From: Sinotaia quadrata
Lineage: Eukaryota > Mollusca > Gastropoda > Architaenioglossa > Viviparidae
DNA length: 64,000 nt
Assembly (NCBI GenBank): GCA_028829895.1
Contig: CM054180.1
Coordinates: forward strand, 114,003,135 to 114,067,134
Direction of reading: 5' to 3'
Shown one piece after another: positions 1 through 9,922 of the stretch. Within the stretch, counting starts at the first letter, position 1. Every line of letters starts with the position of its first letter. The notes under the pieces were generated by a model, which saw only the letters and a program-made list of their open reading frames with translations, searched no databases and had not been told where the DNA came from. The position numbers and the translations under genes were made by a program.

Positions 1-812
1 TTCTCCTGATTACTGTTTCTCTTTGGTTCTGAAATGTAATTAAGGCAGTGTAAGTAACTGCTAATTACAGAATAAAAGTATTTAGGTGCCAGGGCTATTA
101 TTTCCCTGAGCACATTGGCACTAATCTGAAAGAAAAGGTGTAGTTAGAATACATAAATCATTCCCACACATCCTACCATTATTTTACTAAGTTTTACAAA
201 AATTAAAATCAGCCACACATACCTTTCACGTTCCGAAACCGAATGAACCCAACGTCATCTGGTTGGAGTGCAGTACACTCAAGGATTAGTCTTTCTGACT
301 TAGGAATTTTCTCACTTCTAAAATGTTACCAGATGAAATCTCTGGGACTGCCCCTGCGCGTTTTAAAACTCGGTTTGTTCTGAGCAAGTGAAGAGAATTG
401 CTTCGGTCCGACTTATATAAAGGCTTTCCATTATTCCTGGTATTTCTTTGGAACTAACCCTTCCCTCTACTGTTATCTAAGAGTGGCCCTTTGATCCCCC
501 GACCGCTTCCTGTATTCTGGCCTATAGCTCAGTGTGAATCTATCCCCTTCTCTATCAGCTAGCTACAAGTGACCCTTTTGATCCCTAACCGTTTCCTGTG
601 CCCTAGCCCTGGGTGGTCAGGTCTTGTATAACTCTAACGTCCTGCTAATGTCTTGGAGTGGCTGGTCAGTCTTGTAATTAGTGTCTTGGTTAAGTGCCTT
701 AAACGTATATTTTATGCTATGGTTCCTATACCTCTCATGTATCTACATTTTATTATTTTAATTTTTAAATGCTTATGGAGTGATGCCGGGCTAAGTTTTG
801 CTTCGACTGACA
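1..812 (-). repeat. 3' LTR of the element (left copy, truncated by window start)
   Basis: It matches 6416-7227 along its full visible length and ends in GACTGACA at 812, directly before the polypurine tract. About 684 bp of its outer part lies before base 1, judged from the right copy. A TATATAAG box on the minus strand lies at 412-419. Confidence 0.93.
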
Positions 813-825
813 TCCCCCCCCTTTT
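813..825 (-). other. Polypurine tract (plus-strand primer)
   Basis: On the minus strand this reads AAAAGGGGGGGGA immediately before the LTR start TGTCAG. That is the position and composition of the primer used for plus-strand DNA synthesis in LTR retroelements. It fixes the element's orientation as minus. Confidence 0.88.
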
Positions 826-1433
826 ATGACCATCAATTAGTGAAAGTAATTGATGTCAATCCATAAAACTTAGAACAATCACGAGATAAACATTTCAAAA
901 TTTCCGGATTTACTGCTGTGACAATCTTCTTATAGAGGCTCTATTCCCTGATATCTATGAAATATCAATACGCGACTCTTAACTCATTTACTAAAGGAAT
1001 ATCCATAAAATTGGTTACATAATTACTTCAGCATTTTAAGGGTGCATTACGCAATCACGTTAACCATTTAACGCTCAACGACGACATCTTAATAACCGAC
1101 GGCATACTTCGCTACGCCCTCCTTCCACACGCAATATTACAATATCAAAGAGTTATCGAAATCAACAACACGGTTACTACTAGTCAGGTTATAATAAACC
1201 TCTACATAATACGGAGTTTCCTTTCAATAAGACATAAACATCATCCAAAAGATTATCAAAATAATATGTACAGTGGATCTCCACATAGAAAATCTCTCTC
1301 CAATACAACACGAATAGAATTCAACAAATCAAAATCAAAGTAAAGTTAGCTACTACTACAAAAGAATTTTTAAAACTGTTTTGGCGACAATTTTGTCTCC
1401 GTTCATAACGCAAAGTTATCTCTCCTTGTTTTT
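826..1433 (-). other. Internal non-coding stretch between ORF and polypurine tract
   Basis: This is AT-rich sequence downstream of the ORF stop. I see no remnant of integrase C-terminus, envelope or chromodomain. A 60-codon frame at 1321-1503 only overlaps the end of the main ORF and resembles nothing. Confidence 0.6.
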
Positions 1434-4400
1434 CTATCCCAAATAATTGGCAATTCCGCGTTGCCTTACGATTATCTGGTAAGTTTGCAGAACAATTCCG
1501 CACTGTGACTTTATATAGAGGTAAGCGCTCATTATGCGGTTTCTCATGTCATTCATAACTGAGGAGTCTGTAGCATTTTCACATCTAGACTTTCTTATCA
1601 TTTTGAGTGAGTGCTCACGTGCATCACCCCACCTTTCTATCTCAGAATACTCGTTTGACGAACCATTACTTATATTGGTACATCTATCATCCGAGTACAC
1701 CCATATCCTTCGGTCACCTACATCACTTCGGCATTGTAGCAACCCTATTTTCTTTCTTTTCTTAAATGTAGCCGTTAGGCCTTTAAAGGAAATCTTTCTC
1801 TTGTCGAATTTCGCGTCATTCTGACATATGAACATGTGATTCGCCTTTTTCCTCACGGTTACCCCGTCTATCTTTTCGCGGTTGCTTTCTGGAGTTAGAG
1901 GGATCGAAACGACATCTATAACTTCTCTTTTAGAGTAACAAACTGATTCTAGCCTTTCCAGTTTATTTTGTGCAACATCGGGGTCGCCTCGATACAGAAT
2001 TTCGTCTTCCAAATCTTTCGCTTCCCTAGCGTCAAACGTCTTTAAAAATGCACGTCTGTTGTGTGCGTTTGTCGCTACGTCATTTTCTCCTGTCGGCTTG
2101 TCTTTGAACCTAACAACACTGTCAAAGTACGTCTGTGCTGGTGTGAAAATTGCTGCGTCTGTGTTCTTCCATCCTTTCCCTGTGTCAATTTCGAATTTTT
2201 GTCTCCCTTTCCTTCTTTCTCTGACATCTGGCGTGCCTACCTTGGCATGGGGAATCCCCACGCGTGTTTCTGCTGACCTCTCAGTAACGGTCACTGCGTC
2301 CGTTTTGCGTGACGCGATAGCCTCGGGGTATCGCGACTCAAATTCTACGATGGACAAAATACGAGAATGCCCGTTCCTACGCGCAAGTGTTAACGGCCCT
2401 ATTGAATCTATGATGCCAGGGTTAAAAGTCACACCTATCAAGTGCGTGTCTCCGTCATCTATAGTCACTGTCGCCCTATGAGCTGAGTCGTTCACACTTT
2501 CTGTCGTTACTAAAGGTTCAGATTCTTGTGGTGAAGTCGACAAAGTTTTGTTTATGTCGGGCAGCGAAGTTGTCCTGTCACTGGGGAATGCAAACTGTCT
2601 CTCCTGTAACACTTGTTCTATTGGGTCAACCTCGTCTGTCTCACTTGGCTGAACTAACTCACTCTGTCTCTCTGTCAGGCTGTCCAGAACTTTGCTGAGA
2701 GTTTCTAGCTCACGGTGCTTGTCACATGTCTCTACCACATGTGGAGAAATCACAACTTCACCTCCTTCCATTTCACCTTGTAAGGTCAAGACGTCAACCT
2801 TACCATAGTGCTCTACACACGTTTCTTCACTGTCATGTTCTGAGTCAGTCTTACATAACGGCTCTACTATGTCCTCTTTATCCTGACGCTCTACATGAGG
2901 GGAAACTTCTCCTTTATTTAATAAAGCATCTCTTTCTTCGCGCTTACCTACCGCGCGCCCTTCCAAAACTTCCTCGTGACCTACTTCTGTATCAACCGCC
3001 GTGTTAATACAAGTAGCCAAAGCATCGTCCCTACCGCTAAGTCCATTAAGCGGTTTACACGCAGGCAATACGCAGTTCTCAGCCTCTGTTGCTTTAACCG
3101 GGTATACGTCTGCCCTACCCTGCACGTATTCTAACGTACACTCACTGTCCACGCCACTAGGTCCTTTAAGTGCGTTACACGTAGACAATACACAGCTAGC
3201 AGCCTCTATCGCTCCAGCCTCACATGTGTTTGTCCTTTCGTTCACCACATCAGCTGTCTGTACATACTCCAATGTACACACACTGTTAGGTAAGAGAGAG
3301 GCCCTTTCCTTCGAGCTACTCCCCTCCTCTACACTCTGGGTCTCACCCACCCCCAAATTAGTCACAACGAAACGGTCAACTTCAACATCTGCTATCGGTC
3401 TGGAGTCCTTAGTCAGCACTTTGTCATGCCGTTTTCTACTGCTCGCTCTAGTCTCTACCATGTGAATGGGAGGGGGTGTTTGATTACACGTCTCCGGATT
3501 AGGTGCGGGTAGAACGTAACGGCATCCCAGAATACCTTGGTACATAGAATTCGACAAGACGGCTACTTCTAATTCGCCCGTCACGTAACGCGTCTCGATG
3601 TGAACTTTAGCCAGGGGTAAGGTGTCATTTGTACCGTTAGCATATGTCACCGACACTGTCTCTCCTGTGTAGTTCTTTCTGTCCACTAAGTTCGCGTCTA
3701 AAAGTACTGGAAAACTACATCCCGTGTCTAGTAGAAACGTTATTTCTTTGTCTCCTACAAATCCCCGAGTCATATTAATCGGGAGGTCCCCTGTTTCTCT
3801 ATCGCTTTCTATCGCACAGACGCGGGGAGGGGCGGGTCTACGACAATCGCGTGCTATGTGTCCCGACTTACTGCACAGATAACACACCTTGGTCTGCGTC
3901 GGTCGGTCTCTGTCAACCTGCGGTTTAGTTTGGGTTCGTAATCTATCTTCTTCTCGGAAATCTCTTCTTTCCCTAGGACTGTTACTCTGAAATGTATTTC
4001 TACCTTCACTTGGACTTGGTGTAATCTTGCTAATTTCGGTGCGGTGTCTTGCGGAGTTTCCCGTTTTACTGTGCGCGTTGTCATAGCGGTCGGCGCACGT
4101 TGCGATATCATCTAGGTTTTTATGTTCTCTTTCGGCCAAGAATGTGACTAGTTCTGGTCTATAACTCTCCATCACTTTCTCCCGGATACATAGTTCCCTA
4201 AGCCCTTCATAGCTTCTTTCGATTTCGGCCATGGTAACCCATTTTTCGAACAAGCTACGCAATTTAGCATGAAACTGGTGGTGTGTGTCGCAATTTCGTT
4301 TTTGCGCATCTCGAAACAATTTCCGATACCGTTCGGCAGAGATTCTAAATCTAATGCGTAACGCTTTCTTTAGAGCTTGGTAATTATTTACGTCATTCTC

Positions 4401-4976
4401 GGGTAAGGTGTGATAAACATCGCGAGATTGCCCGGTAAGGAAACAAGATAGATTAACTGCCCAGTGCTCTTTTGGAATTCCATGCGCCTCGGCTACACGT
4501 TCAAACTGAGTTAGATATTCTTCTAGGTTTTCTCCCTTATCGTCAAAGTTTTGGAAATGCAAACTAACTATGCGTCTGTCACGTCTGGGTACAAAATGAT
4601 TTTCAAAGGAACCAGTATCGTCTACATCCCCTGAATATGTCCTGATTGAACTACCCATGTTTCTTGCATTAATTTCGGCTATTCTGATCCTTTCCTCGCT
4701 AGCTATCTTTTCTTTCTCTATCCTTTCTTCCTTAGCTATCCTTTCTTTCTCCTTTCTTTCCTCACTAGCTCTCTCCTCCTTTCTTTTTTCCTCAGCCTTT
4801 TCTCGCCATATTGCTTCCTTTTTCTCTACCTCTCTGTTAATATCCCCTTTCTTTAAACCTTTTCCTTCGGCCTCTTCTCTCCATTCCTTTTTTAGCTTAA
4901 TGAGTTCCATTTCGTCTTCAAAGGACATTTTTCCAAAAGGGGTTTTTAATTTCGAGAAATGAAAGGTATGTGTCAC
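1434..4976 (-). CDS. Gag-protease polyprotein with integrase-core relic (1180 aa)
   Basis: Residues 20-120 are highly charged (E/K/R-rich) and probably coiled coil. Residues about 135-305 look like a Ty3/gypsy Gag capsid: a helical region with the typical 'YLTQFERVAEAHGI' start. A CCHC knuckle (CYLCSKSGHIARDC) lies at about 364-377. A retropepsin-like protease follows, with its catalytic DTG at about 416-418 and an ILG flap/helix motif. Next comes a linker of about 380 residues, Ser/Thr/Glu-rich and containing two diverged copies of a CTLEYVQ-type unit. At about 852-905, 'IIDSIGPL', 'SRYPEAI' and 'RVGIP' align in order with the start of a gypsy integrase core. The first catalytic Asp is kept; the second Asp and the Glu are not recognisable. 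The tail is basic and unrecognised. No RT or RNase H is present. Translation could instead start at Met17 (4928). Confidence 0.88.
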   Translation of the reverse strand: MTHTFHFSKLKTPFGKMSFEDEMELIKLKKEWREEAEGKGLKKGDINREVEKKEAIWREKAEEKRKEERASEERKEKERIAKEERIEKEKIASEERIRIAEINARNMGSSIRTYSGDVDDTGSFENHFVPRRDRRIVSLHFQNFDDKGENLEEYLTQFERVAEAHGIPKEHWAVNLSCFLTGQSRDVYHTLPENDVNNYQALKKALRIRFRISAERYRKLFRDAQKRNCDTHHQFHAKLRSLFEKWVTMAEIERSYEGLRELCIREKVMESYRPELVTFLAEREHKNLDDIATCADRYDNAHSKTGNSARHRTEISKITPSPSEGRNTFQSNSPRERRDFREEDRLRTQTKPQVDRDRPTQTKVCYLCSKSGHIARDCRRPAPPRVCAIESDRETGDLPINMTRGFVGDKEITFLLDTGCSFPVLLDANLVDRKNYTGETVSVTYANGTNDTLPLAKVHIETRYVTGELEVAVLSNSMYQGILGCRYVLPAPNPETCNQTPPPIHMVETRASSRKRHDKVLTKDSRPIADVEVDRFVVTNLGVGETQSVEEGSSSKERASLLPNSVCTLEYVQTADVVNERTNTCEAGAIEAASCVLSTCNALKGPSGVDSECTLEYVQGRADVYPVKATEAENCVLPACKPLNGLSGRDDALATCINTAVDTEVGHEEVLEGRAVGKREERDALLNKGEVSPHVERQDKEDIVEPLCKTDSEHDSEETCVEHYGKVDVLTLQGEMEGGEVVISPHVVETCDKHRELETLSKVLDSLTERQSELVQPSETDEVDPIEQVLQERQFAFPSDRTTSLPDINKTLSTSPQESEPLVTTESVNDSAHRATVTIDDGDTHLIGVTFNPGIIDSIGPLTLARRNGHSRILSIVEFESRYPEAIASRKTDAVTVTERSAETRVGIPHAKVGTPDVRERRKGRQKFEIDTGKGWKNTDAAIFTPAQTYFDSVVRFKDKPTGENDVATNAHNRRAFLKTFDAREAKDLEDEILYRGDPDVAQNKLERLESVCYSKREVIDVVSIPLTPESNREKIDGVTVRKKANHMFICQNDAKFDKRKISFKGLTATFKKRKKIGLLQCRSDVGDRRIWVYSDDRCTNISNGSSNEYSEIERWGDAREHSLKMIRKSRCENATDSSVMNDMRNRIMSAYLYIKSQCGIVLQTYQIIVRQRGIANYLG

Positions 4977-5716
4977 TGTTACAATATTGACTATACCAAA
5001 CTATACCAAACAACCAAATCCAATAAAGCACTCTCGCTCACAAATGTAAAAGTTAGAAAATGTTTTTAAATTCTTCCAAGTATAAGTTTCTCTGTATCGA
5101 TGTGACGTAATAATACACTACCCCACTAGTAGCGTACAAAACTCAACAGTACCCTTTTCCAAAAGCGGTACTTTCCAAACGTGCCTATAATTTAAACCCT
5201 TGTTAAATATAGCGCCTACGTTTGTAATGGGCTATGCTACACTCTTATCTTCAAGCAGTGTGAACATCAATTCTATTTCCTTCATAGAACGCCCCTAAAA
5301 TTTATATACTCTTCCTTTAGTATATAACCACAGAAATACTTTTAACGCATCACATCGATTCACAGAAAAAAAATATGCTCAGCTATTCATTAGCAAATGA
5401 AACAATGCATTCGTTATCTTAACTATGCATGCACATTTCAAAGAAAAGTTATAGAAGATAGCGAGACATGAAAAGCATATCAAAATAGCAAATCATGGAA
5501 ATAGAAAGTCGTGAAAATATCAAAATAGCAATTGCAAATGAAAATATAAAATAGGCATTGACAAGGAGTGCATAAAACGTGTTTCTAAACTTTTGGCTCT
5601 CTAGGTAATAACAATTTTTTCTGCACAAATTTATCAACCCCTCTTCCGACTTTCTAATATTAACATTTAGGTCCCGCTATAAATTTTGCCTACTCTCCCT
5701 AGCGTTCATCCCCGGA
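4977..5716 (-). other. Element 5' leader (between primer-binding site and ORF)
   Basis: About 740 bp of untranslated leader in element orientation. It is AT-rich with no long frame. It would normally hold packaging and dimerisation signals, but I see no specific structure that I can support. Confidence 0.6.
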
Positions 5717-5731
5717 CGACTGCTCCCACCA
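5717..5731 (-). other. Primer-binding site (tRNA complement)
   Basis: On the minus strand, directly after the LTR end (ACCAACA), the sequence reads TGGTGGGAGCAGTCG. It opens with TGG, the complement of a tRNA CCA end, and abuts the LTR as expected for minus-strand priming. I could not name the tRNA, since the match to a canonical T-arm does not clearly continue. Confidence 0.75.
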
Positions 5732-7227
5732 TGTTGGTACCCCCCCTAAATACGGGTATCTAGGACGGACAACAAGTTGAGGACGTCACTTCCGGTAACT
5801 CGTAATGAGCCCCCAGAGGAAACGATTCCTCACAGATAAGACGGACAGACAGATAAGACGAAAGACAGACTCAAGACAGACGTTAGACGGACGTGACGAT
5901 AACAATTATAAAACCATACCAGACAAGAATGACAATGAATCTGACACGACACTAATGAAAATTTAACAATAACTTTATATAACAATAAAAGAAAATAGAA
6001 TAAAGAGAATAACAACAAAAGAAGAACAGTTAACAACGTTGGTCAAAATAATTACAAAAAATATGAGTCCTATGACTAATTCAGGGAAGATGCTAGCCCC
6101 TCTTAATGAAATGATTTTAGTGTCTGTTTTCCTTTCCCCAAATCGTTCCTTTTTCTGTATTTCAGTTCCGATACACTATTATGCACTTCTGCTCAATGTT
6201 TATGTTTCTATACTTAGCTCAACGAGTGGAGCAAAGGTCAACACAGCGTTGAGTCTCGTCGCGCAAGCGTTCTCCAACGGCAGGCAAGCTGGCTCCGCCC
6301 CTTCTCGCTCCGCGTAGACAAACACAATCGGCAGATGACCCAGTTCTGGTCCTAGTTTCTGCTTGTAAATACACTTTGTAGCTACTCTTTCTCCAGTTAC
6401 TGTTTATAGATTCTCTTCTCCTGATTACTGTTTCTCTTTGGTTCTGAAATGTAATTAAGGCAGTGTAAGTAACTGCTAATTACAGAATAAAAGTATTTAG
6501 GTGCCAGGGCTATTATTTCCCTGAGCACATTGGCACTAATCTGAAAGAAAAGGTGTAGTTAGAATACATAAATCATTCCCACACATCCTACCATTATTTT
6601 ACTAAGTTTTACAAAAATTAAAATCAGCCACACATACCTTTCACGTTCCGAAACCGAATGAACCCAACGTCATCTGGTTGGAGTGCAGTACACTCAAGGA
6701 TTAGTCTTTCTGACTTAGGAATTTTCTCACTTCTAAAATGTTACCAGATGAAATCTCTGGGACTGCCCCTGCGCGTTTTAAAACTCGGTTTGTTCTGAGC
6801 AAGTGAAGAGAATTGCTTCGGTCCGACTTATATAAAGGCTTTCCATTATTCCTGGTATTTCTTTGGAACTAACCCTTCCCTCTACTGTTATCTAAGAGTG
6901 GCCCTTTGATCCCCCGACCGCTTCCTGTATTCTGGCCTATAGCTCAGTGTGAATCTATCCCCTTCTCTATCAGCTAGCTACAAGTGACCCTTTTGATCCC
7001 TAACCGTTTCCTGTGCCCTAGCCCTGGGTGGTCAGGTCTTGTATAACTCTAACGTCCTGCTAATGTCTTGGAGTGGCTGGTCAGTCTTGTAATTAGTGTC
7101 TTGGTTAAGTGCCTTAAACGTATATTTTATGCTATGGTTCCTATACCTCTCATGTATCTACATTTTATTATTTTAATTTTTAAATGCTTATGGAGTGATG
7201 CCGGGCTAAGTTTTGCTTCGACTGACA
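5732..7227 (-). repeat. 5' LTR of the element (complete, 1496 bp)
   Basis: A complete LTR bounded by TGTTGG...TGACA inverted ends, flanked on the inside by the primer-binding site and on the outside by a CT/CA microsatellite. A minus-strand TATATAAG at 6827-6834, about 390 nt into the LTR in element orientation, is the likely U3 promoter box. It lies in the same transcriptional sense as the RING/B-box exon just upstream, so it could serve that gene as promoter, terminator or exon source. Confidence 0.9.
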
Positions 7228-7265
<38 letters not shown>

Positions 7266-7285
7266 TACATACACACACACACTTT
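7228..7285. repeat. (CT)n(CA)n microsatellite at the element junction
   Basis: A run of CT dinucleotides passes into CA dinucleotides with a few CATA interruptions. The retroelement ends exactly at its left edge, so the insertion went into or beside the microsatellite. Confidence 0.9.
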
Positions 7286-7439
7286 CTATTTCTCACACAT
7301 ACGCTCACACACAGGCACACCCTCACACAAACTAGCAATTATATGTACCTTGCATTGCAATTGTAAATGTGTTTAGGTAGAAACAGAATGGAATTTTGAA
7401 AAACAAATTTAATATGTGTCATTACATCACTTAACATAC

Positions 7440-8534
7440 CTGTCCTCCGATCCTACAAGCAATGGGGGAGAGATGTGCTGTCTTATTAATTTCTAGCTCT
7501 ATGCGCTCAAGTGCTTCCTCGTCAATGCTGAATGACGGCATGGTGAATGAATTGATTGTAGCAGGGATGGCTGTGTCCAAATCAAGTTCCTTAATTCGAT
7601 CATTCAACGTGTTTGCCATCGCGATGAAAACCTCGCCGGAAGCTTTCTGCCGCGCACGGTTCAAAATAAGTAAATGGGACATAACTCTTGCACTCCTTTT
7701 ATTTAATATTGCCTTAGCATCGTGCACGGCTGCCTTCATTGAATCGTCGGATCTCTGCAATAGGTTCCGTAAACGTTGCTCGCAAGTTTCTATAATTTTC
7801 CGAAGACGGTTGCACAGCATATTGATGCCGTTAAGGACACTTTTGACCTTTGAGTCCGAAAGAAGCAAAAGTTCATCGTATTGGTTCAGGACTTGGCTAA
7901 ATCTGGACTTCGCTGAACTTAATAAGGTCATATTATTATCGAGCAACTCGCGAGACTGCTCTATGGTGTCTTTGATGCTTCGTACACTTTTACAGGAGCG
8001 ATGAATGGTTGACAAGCACAATTGACACACGAGAACTTTGTGCGTCTGACAGTAGAGCTTCGCAATCCCGTGTGCACGATTCACGCACAACGTTTGTTGG
8101 CCTGCAGTTGAGTTATCGGGCGCCATGGTGTGCAGATAATGAGGTGATGAAGTGATCCATAGCTGACGGTGAATCTCAACACAAATTTCACAGAGTGCAA
8201 CTTGACATTTTACGCACAGCATCACCGCTGTCCTAGAGTTGTGCTGATGGCAGACATGTTCTCGTTTCGGGTTGAATGAATTCAAGTTTTCCACCTCTGC
8301 TGACGCAAGGAGATCGTTTGGTAATGCGTCGACGACTTGCTCACAACTCCGTGAAATGTCATTTGGACCTTTGACGTCACTGTTACAAAGTGGGCACTGG
8401 GCAGAAGCATTTGTCTTCAGCAGCCAGAGGGCGCATTGACGACATGCAAGATGACCACATAATAGAATCTTGGGCTCTTTAATTTGTACGAGACAAATAG
8501 TACACTGGAGATATTGTAGTTCTGGTGCAGCCAT
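7440..8534 (-). CDS. TRIM-like RING/B-box/coiled-coil protein, first coding exon (365 codons, partial)
   Basis: The exon encodes the N-terminal part of a TRIM-family-like protein, probably an E3 ubiquitin ligase. The RING is C3HC4, with Cys11, 14, 26, His28, Cys31, 34, 47 and 50. Two B-box-type zinc modules follow at about 90-140 and 150-192, then helical coiled coil to about 310. I chose the Met at 8534 because the RING starts ten residues later. A Met at 8633 would add a hydrophobic stretch unlike the paralogue. The exon ends in CAG|GTATGT, a strong phase-0 donor at 7440, and reading through meets a stop at once, so the gene must continue leftward. The remaining exons are not visible: the retroelement starts about 210 bp beyond the donor. 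The gene at 60228-61310 is a paralogue with the same exon layout and a similar C-terminal 'LDLDT' region, which predicts an NHR domain here too. Confidence 0.87.
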
Positions 8535-8936
8535 TGTGATTAGTGGCAAACACAATTCCCCGATGAAATATAGTAAGGAAATTGAAGACAGAAGATATTG
8601 TAATCCACCTGCTGACTTCTTAATCACTAACAATCAATGAAACAAAAAAAAGGAATGATCAGACAGGTTTTCGTTTTCAGAATGCATTTAATACTTGAAT
8701 TGGATAATATTAAGTAACTTATAGCCCGACTATTTTTTTTATCTAATATTACTAGGTCTACCAAACAGCGTAATATATTATTAGTTAAGTTGCATTCATT
8801 AATGTATAGCAACAATATATCTATATGACTATTTTTTTTACTGTATTACAAGTTACAAAAATCACAAACAATTTTCCCAATAGTTCATAAACACTCAATA
8901 GTGAGCAATTAATACATGTCAGAAGAAGAAGAAAAG

Positions 8937-8937
<1 letters not shown>

Positions 8938-8967
<30 letters not shown>

Positions 8968-8990
8968 AGTAGTAGTAGTAATAATAACTG
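8938..8990. repeat. (GAT)n/(AGT)n microsatellite
   Basis: A tract of GAT trinucleotides grades into AGT and AAT trinucleotides. Confidence 0.9.
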
Positions 8991-9108
8991 GATCAGAAGA
9001 TATTGATAATGTAAACTATACTTCTTACAGCTCTAGAACTACAAGAAATAGAAATACAGCAAACAAAATATCACAATCCAAAGCACTGAAATAGAAGACA
9101 ATGAAACT

Positions 9109-9218
9109 AAGCAGTCTCGGCTAGTAGTATGGAAAGAGGAGTCTATTCAGTCTCGGCTAGTAGTATGCAAAGAGGAGTCTAAGCAGTCTCGGCTAGTAGT
9201 ATGGAAAGAGGAGTCTAA
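9109..9218. repeat. 36-bp tandem repeat, 3 copies
   Basis: Three near-identical units begin CAGTCTCGGCTAGTAGTATG and end GAGGAGTCTA, with single-base differences. Confidence 0.92.
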
Positions 9219-9618
9219 TAAATACATGCTAAGTAAATAGCACTGGGATAAAAAGCAACGCGTTGGAAGGAGAGGCCAGGGAGTCAGCGGTTCGGATAAT
9301 TGACGTTCAGATAACTGACGTTCTACTGCAGTGGCTTTTACACAGCGAACAACAGTGAACAATAGTGAACAATTGTACCAGCGTCACTTGAGTATTTTAG
9401 GGTTCGATGCTTATCAGCAAAATAAAGAAAGCTTGAACTTTCAATGAGTGACTGTCCTTAAAGCTGATTAAAATTTATTTGTGTGTGTTGGGGTGGTGGT
9501 GGTGGTGGTAGTGTTAGTATCTGCTCTCGTCGGTTGCGAGGTGCTATGGCGTAGAAGTGCCGGTTAAGTAGGTCAAACTAGTAACGGAATGATTGGGTTT
9601 TTCCTTGTTAGTGTTGAT

Positions 9619-9922
9619 GTGTAAGAAAAAGTCTTCTTATGTTTTATCTCTCTTTTGTTTTACTGTGTGTTATATTACAATGTTTCTAGTTATTAATTTG
9701 TAGAACCGAGGTTAGAAGTGTAAAAAAAAAGTCTTCTTATGTTTTATCTCTCTTTTGTTTTACTGTGTGTTATATTACAATGTTTCTAGTTATTAATTTG
9801 TAGAACCGAGGTTAGAAGTGTAAAAAAAAAAAGTCTTCTTATGTTTTATCTCTCTTTTGTTTTACTGTGTGTTATATTACAATGTATCTAGTTGTTAGTT
9901 TGTAGAACCGAGGTTAGAAGTG
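9619..9922. repeat. About 100-bp tandem repeat, 3 copies
   Basis: Three units begin GTGTAAGAAAAAGTCTTC and end ACCGAGGTTAGAA. Copies differ mainly in the length of the A run and a few bases near the third copy's end. Confidence 0.92.

Larger units (their letters stand above)
1..7227 (-). mobile_element. Ty3/gypsy-type LTR retrotransposon, non-autonomous (gag-pro, no RT)
   Basis: This is a minus-strand LTR element cut by the window edge. Bases 1-812 and 6416-7227 match one for one at an offset of 6415, and I saw no difference by eye, so the insertion looks recent. The right LTR runs 5732-7227, starts TGTTGG and ends TGACA. Its inner edge abuts a primer-binding site, and the left LTR abuts a polypurine tract. 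The only long ORF (1434-4976) encodes Gag, a zinc knuckle and an aspartic protease, then a worn integrase fragment. There is no reverse transcriptase or RNase H, so it must rely on an autonomous partner to move. The target-site duplication cannot be checked because the left end is outside the window. The right flank is a CT/CA microsatellite. Confidence 0.92.

Noticed and set aside
2059..3465. Plus-strand frames of 71-154 codons
   Set aside because: They lie antisense to the gag-protease ORF, which has clear domains; they show no domain of their own.
8535..8633. Upstream Met adding 33 residues to the TRIM-like protein
   Set aside because: The paralogue begins about 12 residues before the RING, and the extra segment is hydrophobic and unlike it.
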